Positions 9,440 through 18,585 of a stretch of DNA of 64,000 nt are shown piece by piece. Source of the DNA: Anderseniella sp963787895 (GTDB lineage Bacteria > Pseudomonadota > Alphaproteobacteria > Rhizobiales > Aestuariivirgaceae); assembly GCA_963787895.1 (NCBI GenBank), contig CAWBEX010000007.1, positions 682,001-746,000 on the forward strand, given 5' to 3'. Numbering within the stretch: position 1 is the stretch's first letter; each line of letters opens with the position of its first letter. The notes below the pieces were generated by a model. The model was not told where the DNA came from, made no database searches, and saw nothing but the letters and a program-made list of their open reading frames with translations. A program made the translations under genes and the position numbers.

Positions 9440-9460
9440 TGCTGAACCTTGGAGGACTGC

Positions 9461-10652
9461 ATGGCCTCGACAGGCCCGATCATTATTGCTGGTGGTGGAA
9501 TTGGCGGTCTGGCGGCAGCAATTGGTCTGGCCCGTCAGAGTATTTCATGCATCGTGCTGGAACAGGCGCCCAAGCTCGGTGAAATCGGTGCGGGAATTCA
9601 GTTGGGCCCCAATGCATTCCACGCATTTGATTGTCTCGGCGTTGGCGACCATGCGCGCAAGATGGCGGTATACATCGACAGTTTGCGCCTCATGGATGCG
9701 CTGTCCGGAGACGATATTGCCAGCATCCCGCTCAATGATGAGTTCCGCGCCCGCTTTGGCAATCCTTATGCCGTGATACATCGGGGCGATCTGCACGGTG
9801 TGTTCCTGCAGGCCTGCCTCGCACATGAATTGGTGGAATTGAGAACCAGCTGCAAGGTCGTGTCCTATGAACAGGATGGCACAAGTGTTGATGTCATCCT
9901 CGAGGGCGGTGAACGTATCAGGGGCAGTGCACTGATTGGCGCCGACGGGTTGTGGTCAAACGTTCGTGCAAGACTGCTCGATGATGGCCCGCCGCGTGTT
10001 TCCGGGCACACGACGTACCGGTCTGTCATCCCGGTAGAGGAGATGCCTGAAACGGTGCGCTGGAATGCTGCAACCCTGTGGGCCGGGCCCAAATGCCACA
10101 TAGTTCATTATCCGTTGGCCGGTTGGAAGCTGTTCAACCTGGTTGTGACCTGCCATGACGATGCGCCAAAGCCTGTTTCCGGCAAGGCCGTGGCAGCGCA
10201 AGACGTGCGCATGCGTTTCGAGCATTTGTGCCCTCTCACCCGTCAGATAATTGACCGCGGCAAGGACTGGCGCCTGTGGGTGCTGTGTGATCGTGATCCC
10301 GTGAAGCAATGGGTGGAAGGTCGGGTGGCGTTGCTCGGTGACGCTGCTCATCCCATGCTGCAATACATGGCACAGGGAGCCTGCATGGCTCTGGAAGACG
10401 CGGTATGTCTTGCAGCCGAAATGGCAGTCCCATGACGGCGACGCCGGCAAAGCTTTGCCAGGTTACAATTCAAAACGTTACAAGCGAACCGCGCGGGTTC
10501 AGTTGCAGTCCCGCCTGATGGGCGATCTGGTCTATCATCCCGCAGGTGCAAGCGCAGATTTGCGAAACGAGATCATGCGAGCAAAGACTGCCAAGGACTG
10601 GTACGAGGCGATAGATTGGCTTTATGGCTCAACCAGCCTGGCTCACAGTTAG
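9461..10652 (+). pseudogene. FAD-dependent 3-hydroxybenzoate 6-hydroxylase-like gene, frameshifted
   Basis: This encodes a single-component flavoprotein aromatic hydroxylase of the salicylate/3-hydroxybenzoate hydroxylase family. The N-terminus has the FAD motif IIAGGGIGGLAAAIGLA. The middle holds the GADGLWSNVR fingerprint, and the second FAD motif is VALLGDAAHPMLQYMAQGACMALEDA. The reading frame hits TGA at 10433. The family C-terminus continues in another frame (GYNSKRYKRTARVQLQSR to GSTSLAHS, stop 10652). The span of 1192 bases is one base too long, so one extra base lies between about 10415 and 10429. Either the gene is broken or the sequence has an error. ATG 9461 has GGAGG at 9451-9455. 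The stop codon overlaps the convergent soxD stop. Confidence 0.8.
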
Positions 10653-11314
10653 TCCACGGCACCCTTGGCAGCTTCTCCCGCTTCTTCCGGTGTCACGTCA
10701 AGCACCCTTGCACGGCTTGTGATTTTCACCTCACCGGCCTTGCAGTCCTTCATGCAGGGCTCTGCGCCCTTTGTCAGAACCGGGGTGTCCGGGCGGCTGT
10801 CTTCAATGAAGTTCTTCTCATTGGGCATCCGTACCGAAGTGAAATTCTCGTTCGACAATTCGAAGTCTGAATCGACAATGTCGTTCATGTTCAGCAAGTA
10901 CGCAGTGATCGCATAAATTTCGTTGGGTTCAAGCGATTGTGCGCTGCCAAATGGCATGGCCCGGTTGATGTAGTCATAAACCGTCGATAGATAGGGCCAG
11001 TAAGAGCCGATTGTTTTCTCCGGTCTTTCCGCCTTGAGTGAACCCTGGCCACCCGCCAGAACCGGCCAGCGGTCGACGCCCTCGCCAAAGTCTCCGTGGC
11101 ATGACGCGCACTTCTCAGCGAAAATTTCCTCGCCTTCCGCAACACTGCCCTTGCCCTGCGGCAGCCCCGTTCCGTCCGGGCGAATGTCGATGTCCCACGC
11201 GGCAATCTCGTCCGGCGTGGCATCACGGCCAAGGTTGAGTTTGCCTGCGGCGGCGGGCGTGACAAGCACTGCAAGCGCTGTGGCAGTCAGGACAGTCTTA
11301 AGAAACTTCGACAT
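10649..11314 (-). CDS. soxD: SoxD, cytochrome c subunit of sulfane dehydrogenase
   Basis: A 221-residue exported c-type cytochrome with a signal peptide ending near TPAAAG. One heme-binding motif, CASCH, is visible in EIFAEKCASCHGDFGEG. With SoxC it forms Sox(CD)2, which oxidises the sulfane sulfur left on SoxY and passes six electrons on. Paracoccus SoxD carries two hemes and is considerably longer, so this is a short single-heme form. A later CMKDCK is not a heme motif. ATG 11314 lies inside the end of soxC (17-base overlap) with GAGGTGG just upstream. It is the last gene of the soxVWXYZABCD run. Confidence 0.88.
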   Translation of the reverse strand: MSKFLKTVLTATALAVLVTPAAAGKLNLGRDATPDEIAAWDIDIRPDGTGLPQGKGSVAEGEEIFAEKCASCHGDFGEGVDRWPVLAGGQGSLKAERPEKTIGSYWPYLSTVYDYINRAMPFGSAQSLEPNEIYAITAYLLNMNDIVDSDFELSNENFTSVRMPNEKNFIEDSRPDTPVLTKGAEPCMKDCKAGEVKITSRARVLDVTPEEAGEAAKGAVD

Positions 11315-12575
11315 TTTCCACCTCACCATTGGCCTTCACATGCCATGTCTGAATTCCGTTGTTGTGGTAGATCGAGTTTTCACCGCGTGCTGCGCGAAGC
11401 TCGTTCTTGGTCGGCTGTACATAGCCGGTCGAATCCACCGCGCGTGACTGCAACAGCAGTGGTGACCCGTCCCAGTCAAAGTCGTAGTAGAACCGGTGCA
11501 TGGACTTGTCGAGGCTGGGTCCGTCAATGCGGGCAGGCCGCCAGTTGCGGCCTCCGTCAAGCGACACATCCACCCGCTCTATTGTGCCGCGGCCGGACCA
11601 GGCAACGCCGGTGACGACGGTTTGCCCCTTCGAATGCAGCAGTGGAGCTTGCGGGCTGGGGTTGGTGATGACGGATTTGGCGTCCATCTCCCAGGTAAAG
11701 CGGCGGGCCTTTCCGTTGGCAAGGAGGTCGGTGTATTTCGATGTCTCTTCGCGGTGATGCCACGGCTCATCGCCAACTTCGATGCGGCGCAGCCACTTGA
11801 CCCACATATTACCTTCCCAGCCTGGCACTACAAGGCGCAGCGGGTAGCCCTGTTCCGGCCGCAGTGCCTCGCCGTTCATCTTGAAGGCCACAAGGCAGTC
11901 TTCCAGCGCCTTGAACATGGGGATGGAACGCGTCATTGCAGCCGCGTCGGCCCCTTCCGGCATGACCCATTTGCCATTGGTCTTTACCCCGGCTTCTTCA
12001 AGAAGCAGCTTCAGGGGAACGCCCGTATACATGACGTTGTGCACCATGCCATGGGTGAACTGACATCCGTTGAGCTGGGCGCCGCGCCATTCCATGCCGG
12101 AGTTGGCCGCGCATTCAAGGAAGTAGACATGGTTGCGGCGCGGAAACCGCATGAGGTCCTGCATGGTGAACACCAGCGGCTTGTCTACCAGCCCGTTGAT
12201 CATCAGCCGATGCTTGGCAGGATCCACTTCGGCAATGCCGGCATGGTGCCGCTCAAAGCACAGTCCGCTGGGCGTTATGATGCCATCCAGTTCGTGCAGC
12301 GGGGTAAAGTTGACCGATGAAATCGGGTCCGCTGTCAGCCATGCCACATTGCGGCGCACGACTTCCTTCTCAAAAGCTGAAGGTGTGCCGTAAGGCCGTG
12401 CATCAACACCTTCGCCGAGATACTGGTTCCACTCCTGTTTTTCCAGGATGACATCCTCACCACTTGCCGCGCGCGCAACTCCACCGGTTACGGCTGCGCC
12501 ACCAAGCGCCAGAGTGCCTCCAAGGAAGCGGCGTCGGCTCGCGCTCGTGCTGTCGTGTCCGTCATCTTCAGACAT
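11298..12575 (-). CDS. soxC: SoxC, molybdopterin sulfane dehydrogenase subunit
   Basis: A 425-residue periplasmic molybdoenzyme of the sulfite oxidase family. The N-terminus carries a twin-arginine signal (SRRRFLGG). The molybdenum-ligating cysteine is Cys155 in YFLECAANSG. The conserved LRLVVPGWEGNMWVKWL segment belongs to the cofactor domain, and the C-terminal part is the dimerisation domain. It pairs with SoxD to remove the sulfane sulfur during thiosulfate oxidation. Its presence predicts complete oxidation to sulfate rather than sulfur-globule deposition. Confidence 0.95.
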   Translation of the reverse strand: MSEDDGHDSTSASRRRFLGGTLALGGAAVTGGVARAASGEDVILEKQEWNQYLGEGVDARPYGTPSAFEKEVVRRNVAWLTADPISSVNFTPLHELDGIITPSGLCFERHHAGIAEVDPAKHRLMINGLVDKPLVFTMQDLMRFPRRNHVYFLECAANSGMEWRGAQLNGCQFTHGMVHNVMYTGVPLKLLLEEAGVKTNGKWVMPEGADAAAMTRSIPMFKALEDCLVAFKMNGEALRPEQGYPLRLVVPGWEGNMWVKWLRRIEVGDEPWHHREETSKYTDLLANGKARRFTWEMDAKSVITNPSPQAPLLHSKGQTVVTGVAWSGRGTIERVDVSLDGGRNWRPARIDGPSLDKSMHRFYYDFDWDGSPLLLQSRAVDSTGYVQPTKNELRAARGENSIYHNNGIQTWHVKANGEVENVEVS

Positions 12576-12643
12576 TGAAAATCCTCCTCAAACATCGTCC
12601 GGAATAATACATTCTTTTTTGTGAATATGAAAGTATCGAGTGG

Positions 12644-14341
12644 TTACATTTTCACTGTGACGGTTGGCTGCTCAGACAGTTTGATAACCTTCTTGTCCTG
12701 GATGTGTTTTTCCATCAGCTCGTATATCGGCGGGCCCTCGACACTTTCATTTACCGATGCCCAGCCGCCTACGACATAACTCTTGGCGGGGTCTATGGGT
12801 TCTCCGGTTGCGATGAGCTGCATGTCGGAAATGCGACTGCCAATGCTCTCGTTTGGCGCGCAGGCGTAGCGCATGCCGCCGACGCGGACCATGTCACCGC
12901 CTTGCTGGAAAAATGGATCCGGATTGAACAAATTGTCGCAAACATCTTCGAGAATGTCTTTAAGCTGAGCTCCGGTGAACTCTAGCCGGTAGACAGACGG
13001 ATAGCTCATCGAGGTTTCGCTGTAGAGATCATCAATGGTTATGTCCGACCCAGGCAGCAGGGTAGTGCCCCACCGGAAGCCGGGCGACAGGGCAATCTGG
13101 GTATCTCGCTGTTCCATGATGCCCTGACATATCAGGTCATCCCAGGTGCCGTTGAAGTTGCCGCGCCTGTATAACAGCTCATCGGTGCGTCCGATCACCC
13201 GGTCGATCTCGCTCTGGTAGGGTTCGCGGACTTCGTCGATCTTCGCTGCCATTTCCGCGTCCGGTGTGACAACATCGGAGAACACCGGTATCAGGTTGGA
13301 GGAGTGACCGACCACTTTGCCGTTTTTGACTTCAAGGTCGATGCGGCCCAGGTATTTTCCGTGCGAACCTGATGACAACAGCAGGGTGCTGCCGATCTCG
13401 ATGGCATGCGGAATGGCGTCATGGGTGTGGCCGGTGACGATCACGTCAATTCCATTGACTACCGTCGCCAGCTTGCGATCCACGTCGAAGCCGTCGTGAG
13501 ACAGCAGGACCACGACCTCTGCACCGTCTTCCCGTGCCTTGTCGACATTGGCCTGCAGCGCCTCGGGGCGGATGCCGAATGACCATTTCGGGAACATCCA
13601 GCGCGGGTTTGCAATCGGGGTGTACGGCATTGCCTGTCCGATCACCGCTACTTTCACGCCGCCTTTTTCAAACATCGCCGTGCTTTCAAACACCGGCTCG
13701 TCCCATTCGTTGTCATAGATGTTGGAGGCAAGAAACGGATATCCCATATCCTCGATGATCTCCTGCACACGCTCTGCACCGAGGGTGAACTCCCAATGCC
13801 CCACCATGGCATCAGGTTTCAGAAGTTTCATGCAATCGACCATATCCTGGCCGTTTGTCTTCAACGAGGTGAAAGAACCTTGCCAGGTGTCTCCGCCATC
13901 CAGAAACAGCACCTTGTCATCACCACGCTCGGCGCGGATTGCCTTGACTAGTGTCGCAGTGCGGTCAAGCCCGCCAAGCTTGCCGTAAGTCTTGGCCATG
14001 TTGATGTAGTCTAGGTAGGTGTGCGCGTAGCTGAGCGGTGATCCAGCCTCCAGGCCAAAATGTTTGACGAATTCCTCGCCCACCAGATGCGGCGGGATGC
14101 CGGCATAGTCGCCCACACCGATGTTAGTGTCCGGCGGGCGGAAGTAGATCGGTTTCAGCTGTGCATGAACGTCTGTGAAATGCAGCAGCGTTATCTGGCC
14201 CTTGGCGTCGAACTTCAGCAGGTCGTCCTGTGTCAGTTTCTGCTGGGCAAGTGCACGAGTGATGTTGGCTCCGTACCCGGCAGCACTAAGCGCAATTCCG
14301 GCGTTGACTGTGTACTGCAGGAAATCTCGTCTCGTGAACAT
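12644..14341 (-). CDS. soxB: SoxB, thiosulfohydrolase
   Basis: A 565-residue dimanganese hydrolase related to 5'-nucleotidases. It releases sulfate from cysteine-S-thiosulfonate on SoxY. The N-terminus has a twin-arginine motif (TRRDFLQ). Metal-binding motifs are FTDVHAQL, LFLDGGDTWQGS, MVGHWEFT and IVTGHTHDAIPH. The order and content are as expected for the family. It lies between soxA and soxC in the minus-strand operon. Confidence 0.96.
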   Translation of the reverse strand: MFTRRDFLQYTVNAGIALSAAGYGANITRALAQQKLTQDDLLKFDAKGQITLLHFTDVHAQLKPIYFRPPDTNIGVGDYAGIPPHLVGEEFVKHFGLEAGSPLSYAHTYLDYINMAKTYGKLGGLDRTATLVKAIRAERGDDKVLFLDGGDTWQGSFTSLKTNGQDMVDCMKLLKPDAMVGHWEFTLGAERVQEIIEDMGYPFLASNIYDNEWDEPVFESTAMFEKGGVKVAVIGQAMPYTPIANPRWMFPKWSFGIRPEALQANVDKAREDGAEVVVLLSHDGFDVDRKLATVVNGIDVIVTGHTHDAIPHAIEIGSTLLLSSGSHGKYLGRIDLEVKNGKVVGHSSNLIPVFSDVVTPDAEMAAKIDEVREPYQSEIDRVIGRTDELLYRRGNFNGTWDDLICQGIMEQRDTQIALSPGFRWGTTLLPGSDITIDDLYSETSMSYPSVYRLEFTGAQLKDILEDVCDNLFNPDPFFQQGGDMVRVGGMRYACAPNESIGSRISDMQLIATGEPIDPAKSYVVGGWASVNESVEGPPIYELMEKHIQDKKVIKLSEQPTVTVKM

Positions 14342-14420
14342 TGGTCAACCTCGGCATCAGATACAAAAAGGGCGGGCATTTCCCCCAAAACACCCGCCCG
14401 GATTAGTCAGAAAGCTTCGC

Positions 14421-15278
14421 TTATTGGCGAACCGCAGGAGTCTCGACAGACAGGCCTGATCCACGCCACGTCACATACAGTTCCAGTGCCATCAACTCGT
14501 CGGAGAAGGCCTTTGGAAACTCGGCGCGCGTGTCGCGAATGCAACCGCGGAAACGGTTATGCACAGACACCAGCGCTCCTTGTTTGAGGCGGTAGGTGGG
14601 GAAGCCGTTGACCTGGCCCTGACTCAGATGGTCTGCACGGATCATCTTGCCCATATTGTCTTCGTGGCAGGTCGCGCAGGACATGTTTAGTTGCCCGGTA
14701 CGGGTGTAATACAGTTCCTTGCCCTTGTCCCACCAGGACTGCAGCTCACCTGCGCTTAGGTCCAGAGCCACCGGCGTGCCAAGCGATTGGTGCTTGATAT
14801 AGGCTGTCAGTGGTTTCTGCCCGCCTTTGTCAAATTCATACGGCTCGGCACCCATGTTCTTTTCGCGGCACTTGTTGATCTGCAGCTCGATATTGATTGG
14901 GCGCTTTGCATCTGCGTCCCATTTGGGGTAGCTCGCACCAACACCTTTCATGCTTTCCTTTGCATCATTGTGGCATGATGCGCATGACTTGCCTTCCTTG
15001 CCCTCAACCTTGTTCCAGATGGCCTCACCTTCTTCTACTGTCAGCATGCCGGGGTTGTTGAAGGTATCGGTTTCCAGAGCACGTGTTTCATCGGTGCGGA
15101 ACAGCCAGCCAGACAGCACTTCATCAAAAGGGTGGCCTTCCGGCGCCTTTGTCCGGCTGATCATTTCCTGGCCGTCAATGGACAACTGATCATCAACTGG
15201 ATCAGCATTCAGACCTGCAATGCCTGCGGCCGAACCGACGACAACAGCCAGACCTGCGGCAAAAAATTTGTTTTTCAC
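14421..15278 (-). CDS. soxA: SoxA, diheme cytochrome c of the SoxAX complex
   Basis: A 285-residue periplasmic cytochrome. It covalently attaches thiosulfate to SoxY together with SoxX. Two heme motifs are visible, CASCH (Cys99, Cys102, His103) and CATCH (Cys201, Cys204, His205). The active-site cysteine is Cys246 in FRGCIRD, which becomes a persulfide heme ligand in characterised SoxA. This is the diheme type. The start is taken as GTG 15278 because GGGAGG lies nine bases upstream and the signal peptide (KNKFFAAGLAVVVGSAAG) begins there. An upstream in-frame extension to 15554 would run through soxZ antisense and is rejected. Confidence 0.93.
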   Translation of the reverse strand: MKNKFFAAGLAVVVGSAAGIAGLNADPVDDQLSIDGQEMISRTKAPEGHPFDEVLSGWLFRTDETRALETDTFNNPGMLTVEEGEAIWNKVEGKEGKSCASCHNDAKESMKGVGASYPKWDADAKRPINIELQINKCREKNMGAEPYEFDKGGQKPLTAYIKHQSLGTPVALDLSAGELQSWWDKGKELYYTRTGQLNMSCATCHEDNMGKMIRADHLSQGQVNGFPTYRLKQGALVSVHNRFRGCIRDTRAEFPKAFSDELMALELYVTWRGSGLSVETPAVRQ

Positions 15279-15342
15279 GTGTTGTTTCCTCCCGGACATG
15301 TCAGTTTGACTGGCCTTGCCGGCCTGTTCACTGCTGCCCGTG

Positions 15343-15669
15343 TTAGTTGACTTCGATCTTCTTTTCGTCGGTGTAGGTTGAACCGTCATCGTCCACCCAG
15401 GTGAACTTGAAGGTGCCGGCCTCATTGACCTTAGCGTTGAATTCAAAGAATGGATTGGCCGAGATTGCGGGATCGATGTCACACTCGAACACCTTTGCGC
15501 CGTTGAACTCGCAGGTGAACTTGTTGATGATCGAACGCGGTATGACCGTGCCATCCTTGTTCTTGCGTTGACCTGATTCCATCTTGTGGCTGATCAGTGT
15601 CTTGATGGTGATGACCTCGCCAGCCTTGGCTGACTTAGGAACCTTCACGCGCGGTTTTGCATTTGCCAT
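15343..15669 (-). CDS. soxZ: SoxZ, sulfur carrier partner of SoxY
   Basis: A 108-residue immunoglobulin-like protein without a signal peptide, as usual for SoxZ, which is exported bound to SoxY. Conserved elements are KAGEVITIKTLISHKMESGQR near the N-terminus and NPFFEF and FTWVDDDG near the C-terminus. The SoxYZ heterodimer carries the sulfur intermediate through the pathway. It lies 27 bases downstream of soxY. Confidence 0.95.
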   Translation of the reverse strand: MANAKPRVKVPKSAKAGEVITIKTLISHKMESGQRKNKDGTVIPRSIINKFTCEFNGAKVFECDIDPAISANPFFEFNAKVNEAGTFKFTWVDDDGSTYTDEKKIEVN

Positions 15670-15696
15670 TGTCTTTTAGTTCCTCAGTGAATTGCC

Positions 15697-16155
15697 TTAG
15701 CCGCCGCAGCCGCCGATTGTTACCTTGACTTCGCGCTTGTCAGCGAAAACAGAACCGTCCTTCATTTTTGCGACGGCTATAACGTTCTGGGTCTTGGCAA
15801 GCCGCATGCGGGTGGTTGCCGCTGCCTGGCCACTCAGTTCGGTGAAGTGAAATGTTGCCACAGCCGGATTGGGATTGCCCTCTGCGAGGATCATCACAGA
15901 CTCGACCAGGTCATCACCGGACATTGCGCTTTCAACCGAAACGCTGATCGGCACCGTGTTGCCGTTTTCCGCAATTTCCGGTGCGGTCAGGGTGATCTTG
16001 CCGGTCTCGGGCTTCTTGCCGCCGGTAAAATCCATGATCCGTTTGTCAGTGTCTTCAGCATTTGCGAAGGCAGTGCTGCTGAAGCTGAAACCAGTGAAGG
16101 CCAGTGCAGCAGCGCCGCCAGTCAGGCCAAGTGCTTGTCTCCTGGTAAAACTCAT
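15697..16155 (-). CDS. soxY: SoxY, thiosulfate-carrier protein
   Basis: A 152-residue secreted protein with a twin-arginine signal (FTRRQALGLTGGAAA). It ends in GGCGG, the flexible arm whose cysteine carries the thiosulfate-derived sulfur between SoxAX, SoxB and SoxCD. The length and C-terminal pentapeptide are diagnostic. Confidence 0.97.
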   Translation of the reverse strand: MSFTRRQALGLTGGAAALAFTGFSFSSTAFANAEDTDKRIMDFTGGKKPETGKITLTAPEIAENGNTVPISVSVESAMSGDDLVESVMILAEGNPNPAVATFHFTELSGQAAATTRMRLAKTQNVIAVAKMKDGSVFADKREVKVTIGGCGG

Positions 16156-16166
16156 GGGTTGTTCTC

Positions 16167-16637
16167 CTATTCCTTCAACGTGGCAAGGTAAGCCACGATA
16201 TCTTCGGTCTGCTCAGCGGAGAGGATGGTCTTGCCTTCCAGTTCCTTGCGCGGGTCCTTGCCAACTTCCAGCGAGTAGAAGCCCGGCATGATGGTCTGCT
16301 CTCCAAACACTTTCTTGGAGTTGACGACGATGGCTCGCAGTTGTGCCACCGAGTAGCGGTCTGCAACACCGTCCAGCGCAGGCCCCACGTTGCCGTGGAA
16401 CAGCTGATCCTTCTGGTCTTCCAATGCATGGCAAGCCAGGCAATTGCCAAGTTTGCGGCCAGCGAAGAATTCACGCCCTGCATCGGGGTCGCCCTCGCCA
16501 TCGGTCAGCGCGTCGGCAATTGCATTTTCGTCGTTGAATTTCACGTCGGCAGGCGCCACCTCGGCGGCCTGCACCCAGCCTGCAAGCAGCATGGACATAG
16601 CCATTCCCGCGATGCCCGCTTTAAGGATGTCCCTCAT
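16167..16637 (-). CDS. soxX: SoxX, monoheme cytochrome c of the SoxAX complex
   Basis: A 156-residue periplasmic cytochrome with a signal peptide ending near VQAAE. The heme motif is CLACH (GNCLACHALED), and the distal methionine is likely the one in IMPGFYSLE. It accepts electrons from SoxA during thiosulfate coupling. ATG 16637 has a purine-rich GGAGGAAGG upstream. It is the first structural gene after the soxW/soxX gap, which contains a candidate SoxR operator at 16703. Confidence 0.94.
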   Translation of the reverse strand: MRDILKAGIAGMAMSMLLAGWVQAAEVAPADVKFNDENAIADALTDGEGDPDAGREFFAGRKLGNCLACHALEDQKDQLFHGNVGPALDGVADRYSVAQLRAIVVNSKKVFGEQTIMPGFYSLEVGKDPRKELEGKTILSAEQTEDIVAYLATLKE

Positions 16638-16702
16638 TCCTTCCTCCAGTTTTTTTGTTATTGGCAAAAGCCTAGAACACGAATTGCTGCAGATCAAGAC
16701 AA

Positions 16703-16718
16703 ATTCATATTATTGAAT
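16703..16718. promoter_or_regulatory. Candidate SoxR operator upstream of soxX
   Basis: ATTC-N8-GAAT (ATTCA-TATTAT-TGAAT) lies 66 bases upstream of the soxX start in the soxW/soxX gap. In Paracoccus, SoxR binds this gap, and related ArsR-type sulfide sensors (SqrR, BigR) recognise ATTC-N8-GAAT-like sites. Identity is inferred from position and symmetry. Confidence 0.6.
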
Positions 16719-16759
16719 GAATTATACCTACCACGGCGGATTTCCTTGGTTTTCGGCCG

Positions 16760-17347
16760 TCAGTCAGTGTTTTTCTTGCCTACTTCGCGCCGCTCAATAA
16801 TGCGCCGCGCATGATAGCGCTGGAAGTCCTCATCAGTTTCGTAGCCCTTCTTGTGGACCCACTGGAACATGTCGAGAAACGTGCCCTTCTTGAATGCGCC
16901 CGGCATGACCGCCACTGTTGAAGCCCCGACATCCTTGCTGCCGTCCGCCTCTTCCGGGAGGAAGAATATCGTAGGCGTAAAGGTTACCCGCCACTTGCGG
17001 GCGGCTGTCTTTTCGCTCAGCGCCTCGCCATCAAGATCGGTGACTTCCTCATCACCGTACAGGTTGTATTGCACCATCATATAGTTGGCCTTGATGAAGT
17101 CCCTGACTTCCGGATCGGTCAGCACCTTTTCGTGTATCTCACGGCAATAGGTGCAACCGCGCTGCTCGAATATAAGGGCTAGGCGCTTGCCCTCAGCCTT
17201 GGCCGAAGCCATGTCCTCCTTGATGTCCCTGAATGTCTTGGCGAACCATTCCTGCTTGTGCAGACCGTCATCGCCTACTTCCGCGGCAAATGCCGGGCTC
17301 GAAAAACTCAAAACCATCAAAAGCAATCCGAGAAATGCGCGTCTCAT
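16760..17347 (-). CDS. soxW: SoxW-like periplasmic thioredoxin
   Basis: A 195-residue exported thioredoxin-fold protein with a signal peptide ending near PAFAAE. The redox motif is CTYC (EQRGCTYCREIH), and a cis-proline loop is visible (FTPTIFFL). SoxW receives electrons from the membrane protein SoxV and keeps Sox proteins, or SoxY thiols, reduced in the periplasm. It sits between soxV and soxX, matching the Paracoccus order. Confidence 0.88.
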   Translation of the reverse strand: MRRAFLGLLLMVLSFSSPAFAAEVGDDGLHKQEWFAKTFRDIKEDMASAKAEGKRLALIFEQRGCTYCREIHEKVLTDPEVRDFIKANYMMVQYNLYGDEEVTDLDGEALSEKTAARKWRVTFTPTIFFLPEEADGSKDVGASTVAVMPGAFKKGTFLDMFQWVHKKGYETDEDFQRYHARRIIERREVGKKNTD

Positions 17348-17358
17348 GTGTTCTCTCC

Positions 17359-18096
17359 TTATCCGATTGTTCCCAGCCCCGGGAAAAGCTCAAGCATGTA
17401 AAATGCGATGGTAGACATGCCACCCGTAATGAACATGATACCGGTCACCACCAGCAGGCCGCCGGTAATTTTCTCCACTATAGCCAAATGCTGCCGGAAG
17501 CGTTTCATCATGTTCATGAACGGCTTGAAGAAAACCGCTGCAAGAACGAACGGGATACCGATGCCCAGTGCATACGCCAGCAGCAGCGTTGCACCCTTCC
17601 ACGCATCTGCTGTCTGTGCCGCCATGAACAGGATGGCCGCGAGCACCGGCCCTACACAAGGCGTCCAGCCAAAGGCGAAAGCCAGCCCCACCACATACGC
17701 ACCCGCCAGCCCAGCGGCCTTTGCCGGACCCTGCATCCTGAAGTCGCGGTACAGCAGCGCAATGCGGAAGATGCCGAGAAAGTGCAAACCCAGGATGATG
17801 ATGATCACGCCCGCCAACTTGGCCAGAATGTCAAGATGATCAGTAACGAAACTACCGATGTAGGAAGCGCTTGCACCCAAAGCTACAAAGACTGTGGCAA
17901 AGCCTGCTACAAAGGCAAGCGAGGTCATGACAATCCGGCCCCATGCCGCATTGGAAACATCCTCGTCACTCAGTTCGTTGATTGAAGTGCCGGCGAGGAA
18001 ACACAGATAGGGCGGAACCAGTGGCAGTACACAAGGCGAAGCAAAGGACAACAGTCCTGCAACCATGGCGGCTAGGTAGCTGACTTCCAGGTCCAT
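17359..18096 (-). CDS. soxV: SoxV, CcdA-type thiol reductant transporter
   Basis: A 245-residue inner-membrane protein of the DsbD/CcdA family with six predicted hydrophobic segments. The two redox cysteines sit in FASPCVLPLVPPYL and WTPCVGPVLAA. It carries electrons from cytoplasmic thioredoxin across the membrane to SoxW and related thioredoxins. ATG 18096 (MDLEVSY) is preferred over 18111. The promoter gap shared with soxS holds a candidate SoxR operator. Confidence 0.92.
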   Translation of the reverse strand: MDLEVSYLAAMVAGLLSFASPCVLPLVPPYLCFLAGTSINELSDEDVSNAAWGRIVMTSLAFVAGFATVFVALGASASYIGSFVTDHLDILAKLAGVIIIILGLHFLGIFRIALLYRDFRMQGPAKAAGLAGAYVVGLAFAFGWTPCVGPVLAAILFMAAQTADAWKGATLLLAYALGIGIPFVLAAVFFKPFMNMMKRFRQHLAIVEKITGGLLVVTGIMFITGGMSTIAFYMLELFPGLGTIG

Positions 18097-18115
18097 TTTT
18101 GCCTCGCGCAAAGTT

Positions 18116-18143
18116 CATATTCAAATTCTGTAATTTGTTGTAT
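18116..18143. promoter_or_regulatory. Candidate SoxR operator between soxV and soxS
   Basis: CAAATT-CTGT-AATTTG (18122-18137) is an inverted repeat with partly symmetric flanks (CATATT on the left, TTGTATG on the right). It fills the 45-bp divergent gap between soxV and soxS, the second region known to be bound by SoxR in Paracoccus. It directly abuts the soxS ATG. Confidence 0.6.
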
Positions 18144-18561
18144 GGTGTCAAGCGTGAAGACATTACAAAACATAATTCGTGTGGCGCTGTGGATGATTGC
18201 GATTTCCGTCGCATCAGGTCCTGTGCGCGCTGAAGCCGCGCAGCTTGTCATGCTGGAACAGGCCGGGTGCGAATGGTGCCGCGTCTGGAACGAGGAGGTG
18301 GGTGTTGCTTATCCCAAGACAGAAGAAGGCGCCTTTGCTCCACTTCGAAGGATAGACATTCACAAGCCATTACCTGAAGATATTGCTACACTGGCAAAGG
18401 GGCGGTTCACACCAACTTTTGTTGTTTGGCAGGAGGGGCGCGAAATTGGCCGCATTCAAGGCTACCCCGGCGCGCACTTTTTCTGGCCGATGCTGCAAGA
18501 GATATTGAAAAAGGCTGAACCCGCATTTAAGGCAACGGCCAATGCTGAGCCCAAATCCTGA
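18142..18561 (+). CDS. soxS: SoxS, periplasmic thioredoxin of the sox regulon
   Basis: A 139-residue exported thioredoxin-like protein with an N-terminal hydrophobic segment ending near GPVRAEA. The redox motif is CEWC (EQAGCEWCRVW), and FTPTFVVW marks the cis-proline loop. SoxS is needed for full activation of the thiosulfate-oxidising system in Paracoccus. It is divergent from soxV and precedes soxR by 24 bases, so it probably shares its transcript. ATG 18142 directly touches the operator; GTG 18154 is an alternative start. Neither has an obvious ribosome-binding site. Confidence 0.88.
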   Translation: MVSSVKTLQNIIRVALWMIAISVASGPVRAEAAQLVMLEQAGCEWCRVWNEEVGVAYPKTEEGAFAPLRRIDIHKPLPEDIATLAKGRFTPTFVVWQEGREIGRIQGYPGAHFFWPMLQEILKKAEPAFKATANAEPKS

Positions 18562-18585
18562 TTTCAGATAGGGAATGAACCTTAC

